Source of the DNA: Pseudomonas helleri
Lineage (GTDB): Bacteria > Pseudomonadota > Gammaproteobacteria > Pseudomonadales > Pseudomonadaceae
Direction: 5' to 3'
NCBI RefSeq assembly: GCF_009600315.1
Contig: NZ_WIWC01000038.1
Location: 1-50,977, forward strand
Length of the DNA: 50,977 nt
In this document: piece after piece, positions 34,948 to 44,141 of the stretch
Numbering within the stretch: position 1 is the first letter of the stretch
Layout of the letters: the number at the start of each line of letters is the position of its first letter
Notes under the pieces: model-generated
What the model saw: only the letters and a program-made list of their open reading frames with translations
Databases searched by the model: none
What the model was told of the DNA's origin: nothing
Made by a program: the position numbers and the translations under genes

Positions 34948-37175
34948 TGAGTTCTAGCAAGGATCTGGGTGCAGTAAAACAGGCATTGTTGCCTGAGCAG
35001 CAGGATATTGAGGCTTTGATCAGCGCCCAGCATCGAGACCCGTTTGCCGTATTGGGGCCGCACCCGGACGGGCAGGGCGGGCAGGTGATTCGGGCATTCC
35101 TGCCCGGCGCCTTGAGTGTCAAAGTGGTTGCCCGCGACAGCGATGACCTGCTCGGCAGCTTGCATGGCACGGACGTGGCCGGACTGTTTGCCGCTCATTT
35201 TGATCACACGCAACCCTACCGCCTGCGGATCAATTGGGCCGGGGCCGAGCAGACCAGTGAAGACCCTTACAGCTTTGGCCCTTTATTGGGCGAAATGGAC
35301 TTGTACTTGTTTGCCGAAGGCAATCACCGTGACTTGAGCAGTTGCCTGGGTGCTCAGGTGATGAGTGTCGACGGCGTACCGGGTGTGCGGTTTGCGGTCT
35401 GGGCGCCAAATGCCCGTCGGGTGTCGGTGGTCGGCGACTTCAACATCTGGGATGGCCGTCGCCACCCCATGCGCCTGCGCCACCCGAGTGGTGTGTGGGA
35501 GATCTTTATTCCGCGCCTTGAAGCCGGTGAAGCGTACAAATACGAAATCCTCGGCGAGCACGGCATCCTCCCGCTCAAGGCTGACCCTATGGCGCTGGCG
35601 ACTCAGCTGCCGCCCGATACAGCATCCAAAGTCGCGTCGCCACTGGCGGTGGACTGGCAGGACTCGGCCTGGATGGAAGGCCGCGCCGAATACCATCGCC
35701 CCGACAAGCCACTGTCCATTTATGAGTTGCACGTGGGGTCGTGGCAATGCGAAGTCGACGATGTGGGCGACGTTGAGCGCCAGTACAGCTGGCAGGAACT
35801 GGCTGAGCGGCTGATCCCGTACGTCACGCAACTGGGTTTCACCCATATCGAACTGATGCCCATCATGGAGCATCCGTTTGGCGGCTCGTGGGGTTATCAG
35901 CCGTTGTCGCAGTTTGCGCCGACCGCACGTTACGGCTCGCCGGATGATTTCGGCGCGTTCGTCAATGCCTGTCATGTGGCGGGCATTGGCGTGATTCTGG
36001 ACTGGGTGCCCGCGCATTTTCCCAATGATGCCCACGGGCTGGCGCAATTTGACGGCACGGCCTTATATGAATACGCCGACCCGCGCGAAGGCTTTCATCA
36101 GGACTGGAACACGCTGATCTACAACTTGGGCCGCACCGAAGTGCACGGTTTTATGCTGGCTTCGGCGCTGCACTGGCTCAAGCATTTCCATATCGACGGC
36201 CTGCGCGTGGATGCCGTCGCGTCGATGCTGTATCGCGACTACTCGCGTAAAGCGGGTGAATGGGTGCCTAACCGTCTAGGCGGGCGCGAAAACCTTGAAG
36301 CGATTGATTTTTTGCGTCACCTCAACGACGTAGTCGCGCTGGAAGCGCCAGGTGCGTTGATGATTGCCGAGGAGTCGACGGCGTGGCCGGGTGTCAGTCA
36401 GAGCACCGAGCATGGCGGCTTGGGGTTTTCGTACAAATGGAACATGGGCTGGATGCATGATTCGTTGCATTACATCCAGCAAGACCCGCTCTACCGAGCC
36501 CATCACCATAATGAGTTGAGTTTTGGTCTGGTGTACGCCTGGAGCGAGCGTTTTATCCTGCCGATTTCCCATGATGAAGTGGTGCATGGCAAGCATTCGC
36601 TGATCGACAAAATGCCGGGTGATCGCTGGCAGAAGTTTGCCAACCTGCGCGCTTATCTGAGCTTTATGTGGACCCATCCGGGCAAAAAATTGCTGTTTAT
36701 GGGCTGCGAGTTCGGCCAGTGGCGAGAGTGGAATCACGATCAGCAACTGGACTGGTATTTGCTGCAATACCCGGAGCACCAAGGCGTGCAGAAGCTGGTG
36801 GGGGATTTGAACCGGCTCTACCGCGATTTTGCGGCCTTGCATGATCAGGACGATGCGCCGCAGGGATTCCAATGGTTGATTGGTGACGATGCGACCAACA
36901 GTGTTTATGCCTGGTTGCGCTGGAGCAAGGATGGCTCGCCGCTGTTGGTGGTGGCCAACTTTACCCCGGTGCCGCGTGAGGGGTATCGCATTGGGGTGCC
37001 GTTCGCGGGCACCTGGCATGAAGTGTTAAACAGTGATGCAGGGCTGTATGCCGGGTCCAATTATGGCAATGGCGGCGGGGTGGTCAGTGATGACTTGCCC
37101 AGTCATGGGCAAGGGTGTTCGGTGGCATTGAATTTGCCGCCGTTGGGGGTGTTGGTGTTGCAGCCGATGGGTTGA
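34947..37175 (+). CDS. glgB: 1,4-alpha-glucan branching enzyme GlgB
   Basis: The 742-residue enzyme has the usual N1 domain, a CBM48 domain (about residues 125-220) and GH13 barrel, with nucleophile Asp422 in GLRVDAVASMLY, acid/base Glu475 in LMIAEESTAWPG, and the transition-state His/Asp in PISHDEVVHGKHS. It makes alpha-1,6 branches in the glucan extended by GlgE. Length matches E. coli GlgB (728). The start codon overlaps the TreS-Mak stop and has GGAGAG upstream, so it is coupled. It is last in the glgE-treS-glgB operon and is followed by REP sequences. Confidence 0.95.
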   Translation: MSSSKDLGAVKQALLPEQQDIEALISAQHRDPFAVLGPHPDGQGGQVIRAFLPGALSVKVVARDSDDLLGSLHGTDVAGLFAAHFDHTQPYRLRINWAGAEQTSEDPYSFGPLLGEMDLYLFAEGNHRDLSSCLGAQVMSVDGVPGVRFAVWAPNARRVSVVGDFNIWDGRRHPMRLRHPSGVWEIFIPRLEAGEAYKYEILGEHGILPLKADPMALATQLPPDTASKVASPLAVDWQDSAWMEGRAEYHRPDKPLSIYELHVGSWQCEVDDVGDVERQYSWQELAERLIPYVTQLGFTHIELMPIMEHPFGGSWGYQPLSQFAPTARYGSPDDFGAFVNACHVAGIGVILDWVPAHFPNDAHGLAQFDGTALYEYADPREGFHQDWNTLIYNLGRTEVHGFMLASALHWLKHFHIDGLRVDAVASMLYRDYSRKAGEWVPNRLGGRENLEAIDFLRHLNDVVALEAPGALMIAEESTAWPGVSQSTEHGGLGFSYKWNMGWMHDSLHYIQQDPLYRAHHHNELSFGLVYAWSERFILPISHDEVVHGKHSLIDKMPGDRWQKFANLRAYLSFMWTHPGKKLLFMGCEFGQWREWNHDQQLDWYLLQYPEHQGVQKLVGDLNRLYRDFAALHDQDDAPQGFQWLIGDDATNSVYAWLRWSKDGSPLLVVANFTPVPREGYRIGVPFAGTWHEVLNSDAGLYAGSNYGNGGGVVSDDLPSHGQGCSVALNLPPLGVLVLQPMG

Positions 37176-37608
37176 CAGGCGGGCTGCTGCGCGGCCCATC
37201 GCAGTCTTTGTCAGCGGCTACAGGGAGCGGTAGCCGCTGACGAACCACGAAGCTGGCGTTCAGCTCTGCACATCCCTCACATTACATTGGCCGGGTCGAG
37301 TTTTGAGAGACGCCGCGCGCACAGACCTGGCGATAATTGCATCGTTGAACGCCGCTTTCATTCCTCGGCAGCGGCTTCATGAGGAAGGTAAGAGGGCTTC
37401 TGATCTCTCCCTGCCTCGCCACCCTATAACAGCATCCCGCGCTCAGCTAGGCCATATGGACGATGTGTCCATGACCGACCAGTCCGATTATCCAAGGCAG
37501 GTTCCCGCCACCTCAACCCCGAGGTCGCTCGAGCATCCACGATAATAAAAAGAGGACTGGCCGCATGCCTTTTGCCCAGCATTTGCCTCCCGCCGCGAGG
37601 TGCCGACC
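37176..37608. other. Spacer with degenerate REP sequences
   Basis: Over 430 bp without a convincing gene. The first 210 bp is REP-derived (listed separately). The stretch 37390-37560 likely carries the promoter of the transporter operon but no box is clear. An 18-codon frame at 37565-37621 with a good ribosome site overlaps the next gene's start; see findings. Confidence 0.5.
37194..37382. repeat. Degenerate REP cluster after glgB
   Basis: A right-hand REP half (ATCGCAGTCTTTGTCAGCGG, ending at CTACA) abuts a left-hand half (GGTAGCCGCTGACGAACCAC). A further inward partner with ATTGCATCGTTGAACGCCGC and GGCAGCGGCTTC follows at 37335-37380. Arms are imperfect, unlike the doublets at 10364 and 44142. 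Confidence 0.65.
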
Positions 37609-38589
37609 ATGCGTTCGATGATCGGATATCTGGTGTGCCTGATCGTCGCGGCAACCATCGCGTTCACCTTTACGCCTCACAAATCTCAAGACGTGGCGTC
37701 CGCTCAACTGCGCCCCGATCGCTTGCAAGTCAATGGCATGCTCTACCTCGATCAACGGGTCGTGGCCGTGGGCGAACGCGGCAATATTTTGCTCAGCGAT
37801 GACCAAGGCTCGTCCTGGCAGTCCGCCGTGGTCACGCCGCAACGGGATTTGACCCTGACCGCGCTGGTGGCACTGGCCGATAAAAGTCTTCTGGCGGTGG
37901 GCCACGATGGCTGGATTCTGCGCTCCGAAGACGAGGGCGCTCACTGGACTGAAGTGCGTTACGACGCCGAGGTCGCCGAACCTTTGCTGGGCATCTGGAA
38001 CGCAGGCGGTAAACGCGTCATGGCGTTTGGCAGTTTTGGCAAGTTTTATCAGTCCGTGGATGACGGCCGTACCTGGCAAGCCCAGCCGCTGGAAGTCGAC
38101 AGCGCACACCTCAATGGCATGGACGGCGGCAGTGACGGCCGACGCATGCTGGTGGGCGAGCAGGGGCTGGTGATGCGCAGCACCGATGGCGGCACCAGCT
38201 GGGAGAAACTCCCGGCTTTCTATAACGGCTCGCTGTTTGGAGTGGTGCGTCTGAGTGCAGATCGTTGGGTGACTTACGGCATGCGTGGGCATGTGTTTGT
38301 CAGCCAGGATTTCGGCAAGAGCTGGTCTGCGGTCGAGGTGGGTAATACCTTGCCGTTGTACGGGCATGCACTGTTGCCCAATGGCGCCGGCTTGTTGATT
38401 GTCGGGGCTGGCAGTTCACTGGTGCGTCTGGACGGCAATGGTCATCTGGTCAGCGCTACGCGTTTGTCGGGCTTGGGCACGTTGACGTCGGCGGTATTGG
38501 CAGGTGCTCAACGCTTGCTGGTGGGGGGCGAGCGCGGGGTGTTCCAGGGCACTGACGGCAGTGTTGCCGCGCTGGGAGGCAGCCGATGA
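37609..38589 (+). CDS. YCF48-like beta-propeller protein (BNR repeats)
   Basis: The product of about 326 residues has an N-terminal membrane anchor or uncleaved signal (about residues 3-20) and then six or so beta-propeller blades, marked by recurrent Asp-x-Gly-x-(S/T)-W turns (DDQGSSW, DEGAHW, DDGRTW, TDGGTSW, DFGKSW). This is the architecture of YCF48/Hcf136, an assembly factor of photosystem II, but bacterial relatives usually pair with an RND/MMPL transporter, as here. The stop overlaps the transporter start by four bases (ATGA). It is probably periplasmic and helps the transporter or binds its substrate. ATG at 37609, GAGG eight bases upstream; GTG at 37600 is rejected. Confidence 0.85.
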   Translation: MRSMIGYLVCLIVAATIAFTFTPHKSQDVASAQLRPDRLQVNGMLYLDQRVVAVGERGNILLSDDQGSSWQSAVVTPQRDLTLTALVALADKSLLAVGHDGWILRSEDEGAHWTEVRYDAEVAEPLLGIWNAGGKRVMAFGSFGKFYQSVDDGRTWQAQPLEVDSAHLNGMDGGSDGRRMLVGEQGLVMRSTDGGTSWEKLPAFYNGSLFGVVRLSADRWVTYGMRGHVFVSQDFGKSWSAVEVGNTLPLYGHALLPNGAGLLIVGAGSSLVRLDGNGHLVSATRLSGLGTLTSAVLAGAQRLLVGGERGVFQGTDGSVAALGGSR

Positions 38590-41015
38590 GTGTTGATAAA
38601 TCGGCGACCACTCGGGTGGTCGAACGCATGGCTGATCTGTTGATTGAATGGCGTAAAGGGTTGTTGGCGCTGTTCGTAGTGTTGACCGTCGCGCTCGGTT
38701 ATAGCGCGACGCACACCCAACTCGATCCGGGCTTTAACAAGCAGATCCCGGTGCGCAATGCGTTCATGGTCAACTTCCTCAATTTCAGTCAGTACTTCAC
38801 GGGCGCCAATCGATTTTTGGTCAGTGTGAAGTGGAAAGGCGAGGGTGATATCTATAACGCGGAGTACCTCGATACCCTGCGCAAAGTCACGGACGATGTG
38901 TTTTTCATCAATGGCGTCAGCCGCGCCAGTGTGACGTCGTTGTTCACCGCCAATGTGCGTTATATCGAAATCACCGAAGAGGGCTTTTTCGGTGATGTGG
39001 TGGTGCCGCCACGCTTCACGGGTTCTGGTGAAGATTTAGCTCAGGTGCGCAATAACGTGGGCCGCTCGGGGCAGGTCGGGCGATTGGTCGCCAACGATTT
39101 AACCTCGTCGATGGTGCGTGCCGATTTGCAGGATCTTGACCCGCAAACCGGCAAGTCGGTGTCGTACGCGGACGTCGCCCAGCACCTTGAAGACATTCGC
39201 GCCAAGTACAGCAATGACGATATCGAGATCAACATCGTCGGCTTCGCCAAGCTGGTGGGCGATGTGATTGAGGGGTTAACCACGGTCATCGGCTTTTTTG
39301 TGATCGCCTTTGTCATTACCGGGGTGATGCTGTGGTTTTACTCGCGCTCCTGGCGGTTGACGGTGGTTGCGCTGGTGGTGGCGCTGTTGCCCGTGGTGTG
39401 GTTGCTGGGCCTGTTGCCGTTGCTGGGCTTGGGCATCGACCCGATGTCGATTCTGGTGCCGTTCCTGATCTTCTCGATCGGGGTGTCCCATGCGGTGCAG
39501 ATGACCAACGCCTGGAAACAGGACGTGCTCGCCGGTAGCCCGTCGGTGCAGGCGGCGCACACGGCTTTTTGCAAGATTTTCATTCCCGGCTCGCTGGCGT
39601 TGCTGATGAACGCGTTGGGCTTTGGCGTGATCATGCTGATCGATATCCCCATCGTGCATGAGTTGGGAGTCACGGCGTGCATCGGCGTGATGCTGATGAT
39701 CATCACCAACAAGCTGATGCTGCCGATCATTCTGTCGTATCTGCAACTTGAACCCCGGGCCATGGCTCAGGGCCTTAAAGCGGCGCAAGGCAAGCACGCG
39801 TTGTGGTGGCGGTTGTCGGCGCTGGCCGAGCCTAAACCTGCGCTGGCGGTGTTTGCGATCAGTCTGCTGCTGCTCGGTGTGGGGGCTTACAAGGCGCGGG
39901 ATCTGGCCACCGGCGACATCGGCGCCGGTGCACCCGAGCTGCGTGCGGACTCGCGTTACAACCAGGATAACCAGAAGATCATCAACAGTTACTCCATCGG
40001 TCTGGATGTGATGTCGGTGTTTGTTCAGGTCAAGGGCATTGAAGAGGGATGCCTGGCGCCGCAAGTGATGCGCGCCATCGAGTCGTTCGACTTTCAAATA
40101 CGCAGCGTGACGGGCGTGCAGTCGGTGCAGAGCGTGGCTGGCATGGGCAAAAACGTGATTGCCGGCAACAACGAAGGCAACCCGCGTTGGTCGGCCATTC
40201 CAGGCTCCGAGCGCGGTTTGAGTCAAGGCGCGCGCGCTTATATGCCGGATGACGGGCTGGTAACCGAAGGCTGTCAGCGTATGCAGATTCTGGTGTTCCT
40301 GACCAATCATGAAGGGGCCACGGTCAGCCATGTGGTGAACGAGACTCAGCGCATCATCGCCGGCCTGCAGAGCGATGAAGTGCAGTTCTTGATGGCGGGC
40401 GGCAATGTAGGCGTCATGGCCGCGTCCAACGAAGCGGTCAAACAGGCCGAGGTGATCATGCTGGCGGCCTTGTTTGGTTCAGTGGCGCTGTTTTGCTGGC
40501 TGACGTTCGGCTCGTTTCGCGCCGTGCTGTGCATCCTCGTGCCTTTGGCGATTGTGGCCATCTTGTGCAATGCCTTGATGGCCACGCTGGGCATCGGCCT
40601 GAAAGTGGCCACCTTGCCGGTGATGGCATTGGGTGTCGGGGTAGGGGTGGATTACGGGATTTACCTGTACGAACGGATCGCTCACGAAATGCGTGACGGC
40701 AAGGACCTGCGCCATGCTTTTTATGAGGCAATGTGTCAGCGCGGAACCGCCGCAGTATTCACTGCACTGACCATGTCTATCGGTGTTTGTACCTGGGCAT
40801 TCGCCCCCCTCAAGTTCCAGGCAGACATGGGCGTATTACTGTCATTTATGTTCCTGGTCAATGTGTTAGGCGCGATCTTCCTGCTGCCGGCGTTAGCCGC
40901 CTGGTTCAACTTGGGACGCCCGCTGGTCAAGGTAAACGTGCCCCTTAAAAGTGCAGCGTCGGGCCATTACCCGCTCAAGCAGAGCGTGGCCGCTAAAGAC
41001 GCGTCAAACCGTTGA
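38586..41015 (+). CDS. MMPL/RND-superfamily lipid or hydrophobe transporter
   Basis: This 809-residue protein has the duplicated RND layout: a first span at about residues 25-45, a periplasmic loop, then five spans, repeated in the second half. The conserved polar spots are visible: a GVSHAVQM histidine in the first half and GVGVDYGIYLYERI with Asp in the second. It is shorter than drug RND pumps and resembles the MMPL/HpnN-type group that moves hydrophobic molecules such as sterol-like lipids. It is translationally coupled to the YCF48-like gene. In this cluster it could export or import the substrate of the dehydrogenases and Rieske enzyme. No adaptor or outer-membrane partner is encoded nearby. 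Confidence 0.88.
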   Translation: MSVDKSATTRVVERMADLLIEWRKGLLALFVVLTVALGYSATHTQLDPGFNKQIPVRNAFMVNFLNFSQYFTGANRFLVSVKWKGEGDIYNAEYLDTLRKVTDDVFFINGVSRASVTSLFTANVRYIEITEEGFFGDVVVPPRFTGSGEDLAQVRNNVGRSGQVGRLVANDLTSSMVRADLQDLDPQTGKSVSYADVAQHLEDIRAKYSNDDIEINIVGFAKLVGDVIEGLTTVIGFFVIAFVITGVMLWFYSRSWRLTVVALVVALLPVVWLLGLLPLLGLGIDPMSILVPFLIFSIGVSHAVQMTNAWKQDVLAGSPSVQAAHTAFCKIFIPGSLALLMNALGFGVIMLIDIPIVHELGVTACIGVMLMIITNKLMLPIILSYLQLEPRAMAQGLKAAQGKHALWWRLSALAEPKPALAVFAISLLLLGVGAYKARDLATGDIGAGAPELRADSRYNQDNQKIINSYSIGLDVMSVFVQVKGIEEGCLAPQVMRAIESFDFQIRSVTGVQSVQSVAGMGKNVIAGNNEGNPRWSAIPGSERGLSQGARAYMPDDGLVTEGCQRMQILVFLTNHEGATVSHVVNETQRIIAGLQSDEVQFLMAGGNVGVMAASNEAVKQAEVIMLAALFGSVALFCWLTFGSFRAVLCILVPLAIVAILCNALMATLGIGLKVATLPVMALGVGVGVDYGIYLYERIAHEMRDGKDLRHAFYEAMCQRGTAAVFTALTMSIGVCTWAFAPLKFQADMGVLLSFMFLVNVLGAIFLLPALAAWFNLGRPLVKVNVPLKSAASGHYPLKQSVAAKDASNR

Positions 41016-41074
41016 ATTAGAGAGCTTGACGGCGTGGAGTGGCAAGCAGCATAAAGACACGCTTGGTTTTTTCG

Positions 41075-41105
41075 CACAGCTGTAAGGGAACTTTCTTACG
41101 CTGTG
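41075..41105. promoter_or_regulatory. 11-bp stem-loop between transporter and LuxR genes
   Basis: CACAGC-T-GTAAG (41075-41086) pairs with CTTAC-GCTGTG (41095-41105), one bulged T, eight-base loop GGAACTTT. It may end the transporter message or serve as an operator for the LuxR gene. It includes the GTG at 41103, which makes that codon an unlikely start. Confidence 0.45.
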
Positions 41106-41171
41106 AACGCGAGTAATAAGAACAATAAAAAGGGCAGGCCATTGAGCCTTGCCCGTTGCGAGGGAAAGTCC

Positions 41172-42416
41172 GTGGATAAAGTGACCTTGAATCACCAAAC
41201 CCTGGCCAGTCTGGGGCTCGAATTGTCCGACTACGATCAAATGGTCGGCAGTTTTTATGATGGTGCACTGGACCCGAAGGTGATGGGTCGGACCCTGTGT
41301 GCCGTGCGGAGCATGTTTGCGGCCAACTACGCGACGTTGATTTTGCGCATTCCCGACCAGCCTGATCTGGGCCTGATGATTGTGGCGGGCGACGTTGAAG
41401 GAGAAGGTGAGCTGAGCTACCAGACGTACCCGCAGGCCAATACACCTTTTGTGGGTCAGGCGCTGGATCAGGTGTTCACGGTTGAAGACATCATGACCGA
41501 GGCCGACTGGATAGACTCGGCCTACTTCAAAGCCTACTGCGGCCCGCAAAACGTCTTTCACGTGATGGGCGCCGACATCTCCACGCCGGGCGGCGGCAAG
41601 TTGCGCTTTCGCATCACCCGGCCTAAATCATCGCCCAAATTCTCCGATGCAGAACGTGCGCTGTGTGCCATGTTCTTGCCGCATTTGCGTCGGGCCTTGC
41701 ACCTGCACAACTTGCTCGACCGCAGTGAATCCATGAGCGAGCTTTACGCGCAAGCCATCAATCGACTCTCGGTGGCCACGATTGTGCTGGACGAGAGCGG
41801 CAAGGTGCTGCGCCTCAACCCTGTCGCCGAAGACATGCTTAAAAGCGCCGATGGCCTGAAGGTGGTCGGTGGCCGTCTCGAAGCGACTTACCCCAGTGAC
41901 AACCGCGAGTTGCAGCGCCTGATCAAGCACGCCTTTTGTCCTGAAGTGCGCGATGGCGGGGTGACGGCAGACGCCATGTCGGTAACTCGGCCTTCGGGGC
42001 AGGTCAGTCTGGGCCTGGTGGTGGAAGCGATTCCCTCGCTGGAATGGGCCGAAGGCAAAAGCAAACCGGCGGCAGTGATCTACATTCGCGACTCGGTGGG
42101 CAAATCGCTGGCCAGTGAAGTCGTCACCAAGCAACTGTTCAACCTCACCAAAGCGGAGACCGCATTGGCGATGGAACTGGCCAACGGTTTGTCGCTGGAA
42201 GAAGCCGCGGAAAACCTCAACATACGCCGCAACACGGCGCGGGCTCATCTACGCTCGATTTTTTCCAAGACCGGCGTGCGTCGTCAGACCGAGCTGGTGA
42301 GGATTTTACTGAACAGTGTGGTCGCCCTGGGAAAGCCCAAGTGCGCCTTGCGCGCAGTTGAGTCGGTAATTGTCCCGGCGCCGCAGTTGGCGCGTTCGGC
42401 TCGTCAAAGCGCTTAA
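41172..42416 (+). CDS. LuxR-family (helix-turn-helix) transcriptional regulator
   Basis: The product of about 414 residues has a long N-terminal sensor region, including a PAS-like segment near residues 190-300 (ATIVLDESGKVLRLNPVAED), and a C-terminal LuxR DNA-binding helix-turn-helix (about 325-385; LTKAETALAMELANGLSLEE through NTARAHLRSIFSKTGVRRQ). No autoinducer-binding or receiver domain is visible. I choose the GTG at 41172 with AGGGA six bases upstream; an earlier GTG at 41103 sits in a stem-loop and adds basic residues. Position between the transporter and the dehydrogenases makes it the likely regulator of the cluster. TeiR, which controls steroid breakdown in Comamonas, belongs to the same broad family. 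Confidence 0.87.
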   Translation: MDKVTLNHQTLASLGLELSDYDQMVGSFYDGALDPKVMGRTLCAVRSMFAANYATLILRIPDQPDLGLMIVAGDVEGEGELSYQTYPQANTPFVGQALDQVFTVEDIMTEADWIDSAYFKAYCGPQNVFHVMGADISTPGGGKLRFRITRPKSSPKFSDAERALCAMFLPHLRRALHLHNLLDRSESMSELYAQAINRLSVATIVLDESGKVLRLNPVAEDMLKSADGLKVVGGRLEATYPSDNRELQRLIKHAFCPEVRDGGVTADAMSVTRPSGQVSLGLVVEAIPSLEWAEGKSKPAAVIYIRDSVGKSLASEVVTKQLFNLTKAETALAMELANGLSLEEAAENLNIRRNTARAHLRSIFSKTGVRRQTELVRILLNSVVALGKPKCALRAVESVIVPAPQLARSARQSA

Positions 42417-42430
42417 GCATTGTTCACTGG

Positions 42431-42460
42431 CCGACAGGGGGGCTTATCCCCCCCTGTCGG
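42431..42460 (+). terminator. Strong 12-bp hairpin after the LuxR gene
   Basis: CCGACAGGGGGG (42431-42442) pairs perfectly with CCCCCCTGTCGG (42449-42460) across a six-base loop, 15 bases after the LuxR stop. The downstream T run is poor (only TT), so it may partly terminate or shield the message before the first dehydrogenase gene. Confidence 0.6.
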
Positions 42461-42509
42461 TTGCCCGTCAGTCAGGCCAATCCGCGCCTGCATCATCAAG
42501 GAATGTCCT

Positions 42510-43277
42510 ATGCCCGTTACAGCTGTCAGCGGTTCTGCGTCTGGAATCGGCGCTGCGGTGTGTGCCCAATTGCGCGCCGCAGGCCATCGCATCATTGGAA
42601 TAGACCGCGCCAATGCCGAGGTGGTCGCTGATCTGTCGACCCGCGAGGGCCGTCAGGCGGCGGTAGCACAGGTACTCGAACAGTCCGGTGGGGTGCTTGA
42701 CGGGTTGGTCTGTTGTGCGGGCCTGGGGGTGACAGCCACGTCCAGCAGTCTGGTATTGGCAGTCAATTATTTTGGCGTCAGTGAATTGCTGGACGGCTTT
42801 GCCGACGCCTTGGCCAAAGGTCAGCACCCGGCCGCGGTGGTGATTGGCTCGGTGGCGGCGACCCACGTCGGTGCAGACCCGCAACCGATGGTCAGTGCGA
42901 TGCTGGCCGGTGATGAGGCGCAAGCCCTGACGTTGGCCGACACACTGGCTCAGCCGCACATTGCCTACGCCTGCTCCAAGTACGCTGTGACCTGTCAGGC
43001 GCGGCTCAAGGCGGTGCAATGGGCCGCTCAAGGCATTCGCTTGAACGTCGTTGCCCCCGGTGCGGTTGAAACCCCGCTGCATCAGGCGTCCAAGGATGAC
43101 GCGCGGTATGGCAAGTCGGTACGCGAGTTTGTGGCGCCTCTGGGCCGTGCCGGGCATCCGGAAGAAATCGCCAATGTGGTGGCGTTTCTGCAATCCGCGC
43201 AGGCCAGTTTTGTCACCGGCAGCGTGGTGTTCGTCGATGGCGGTATGGACGCGATGGTGCGTGCGCAACGTTTCTGA
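42510..43277 (+). CDS. Short-chain dehydrogenase resembling 3-alpha-hydroxysteroid dehydrogenase
   Basis: This 255-residue SDR has the cofactor motif SGSASGIGAAV near residue 7, the catalytic serine in VIGSVAATH and Tyr/Lys in AYACSKYAV. It follows, nearly blockwise, the unusual pattern of Comamonas testosteroni HsdA as I remember it: GIDRANAEVVADLSTREGR, then DGLVCCAGLG, VNYFGVSELLD and VFVDGGMDA at the C-terminus. HsdA oxidises 3-alpha-hydroxysteroids with NAD and also reduces other carbonyls. The ATG at 42510 has AAGGA eight bases upstream; the frame from 42420 runs through a terminator and is rejected. It is followed after 16 bp by a second SDR gene. The steroid link is an inference from resemblance. 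Confidence 0.9.
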   Translation: MPVTAVSGSASGIGAAVCAQLRAAGHRIIGIDRANAEVVADLSTREGRQAAVAQVLEQSGGVLDGLVCCAGLGVTATSSSLVLAVNYFGVSELLDGFADALAKGQHPAAVVIGSVAATHVGADPQPMVSAMLAGDEAQALTLADTLAQPHIAYACSKYAVTCQARLKAVQWAAQGIRLNVVAPGAVETPLHQASKDDARYGKSVREFVAPLGRAGHPEEIANVVAFLQSAQASFVTGSVVFVDGGMDAMVRAQRF

Positions 43278-43293
43278 CTGTTAAGGACAACCC

Positions 43294-44127
43294 ATGAGAA
43301 AAGTGGCATTTATTACCGGCGCCAGCCGGGGTATTGGTCGCGAAACCGCGCTGGCTTTTGCCCGTGCAGGGTTTGATGTGGCCATTAGCGCACGCAGTCT
43401 GGAAGAGGGCCAAAGCCATGCTCACGGCCTGCGCAACCCGGACGGCACTGCGCTGCCCGGCAGCTTGAACGGCACTGCAGCGGCGGTCCGCGAACTGGGT
43501 CGCAAAGCGTTGGTGGTGCCCATGGACTTGCTGGACAGTGACTCGGTGCTGGCGGCCAGTGAAGCGGTGTTTGCCGAATATGGCCGGGTCGATGTGTTGG
43601 TCAATAACGCGATCTATCAGGGCAGTGACCTGAATCTGCCCTTTATGCAGTTGCAGCCCGAGACGCTGGAACGGGTGTTTCAAGGCTATGTCATGACGCC
43701 GTTTCTGCTGACCCGCGCTGTAGTCGGCAAGATGCTGGAGCAGGGCGGCGGCGTGGTCATCAATGTCACCTCGGGGGCGGGTGAAACGGATCCGCCGGTG
43801 GCGGCAGGCAAGGGCGGTTGGGGGTATGCCTATGGCGCAGGCAAAGCGGCGGTGTCGAGGTTGTCGGGTATTTTGTCAGTGGAGCTGGGCGATCAGGGCA
43901 TTCGCGCCTACACCCTCAATCCGGGTGTAGTGACCACCGATGCCTTGCGCGCCACTATTGGCGACAAAGGGGTGATTGCCTTGCGTGCAGGCTCGGCGCC
44001 GCCTGAAGTCCCTGCGGCGGTCATGCTGTGGTTGGCTACCGATGAGGCTGCGGTGGATCATCAGCGTAAAACCATTCACTGCCAGCCCTTTGCCCGCGAG
44101 CACGGGATCGTGGCTGATTGGCGGTGA
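43294..44127 (+). CDS. Short-chain dehydrogenase/reductase
   Basis: The 277-residue protein has a typical SDR fold: cofactor motif TGASRGIGRET, a variant NNAI for NNAG near residue 105, the catalytic serine in INVTSGAGE and the Tyr/Lys pair in YGAGK near residues 185-190. An insert between residues 36 and 60 (LRNPDGTALPGSLNG) is longer than in simple FabG-type members. It is co-transcribed with the HsdA-like gene (16-bp gap, AAGGA before the ATG), suggesting it acts on the same compound, perhaps as a second hydroxyl/keto step. It ends just before a REP doublet. Confidence 0.9.
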   Translation: MRKVAFITGASRGIGRETALAFARAGFDVAISARSLEEGQSHAHGLRNPDGTALPGSLNGTAAAVRELGRKALVVPMDLLDSDSVLAASEAVFAEYGRVDVLVNNAIYQGSDLNLPFMQLQPETLERVFQGYVMTPFLLTRAVVGKMLEQGGGVVINVTSGAGETDPPVAAGKGGWGYAYGAGKAAVSRLSGILSVELGDQGIRAYTLNPGVVTTDALRATIGDKGVIALRAGSAPPEVPAAVMLWLATDEAAVDHQRKTIHCQPFAREHGIVADWR

Positions 44128-44141
44128 AGCAGCCTGTTGAC

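Noticed and set aside
41081..41100. GacA-box-like site TGTAAG...CTTACG before the LuxR gene
   Set aside because: The GacA upstream site has six bases between TGTAAG and CTTACA; here there are eight and the last base differs. The symmetry is better explained by the larger stem-loop at 41075-41105.
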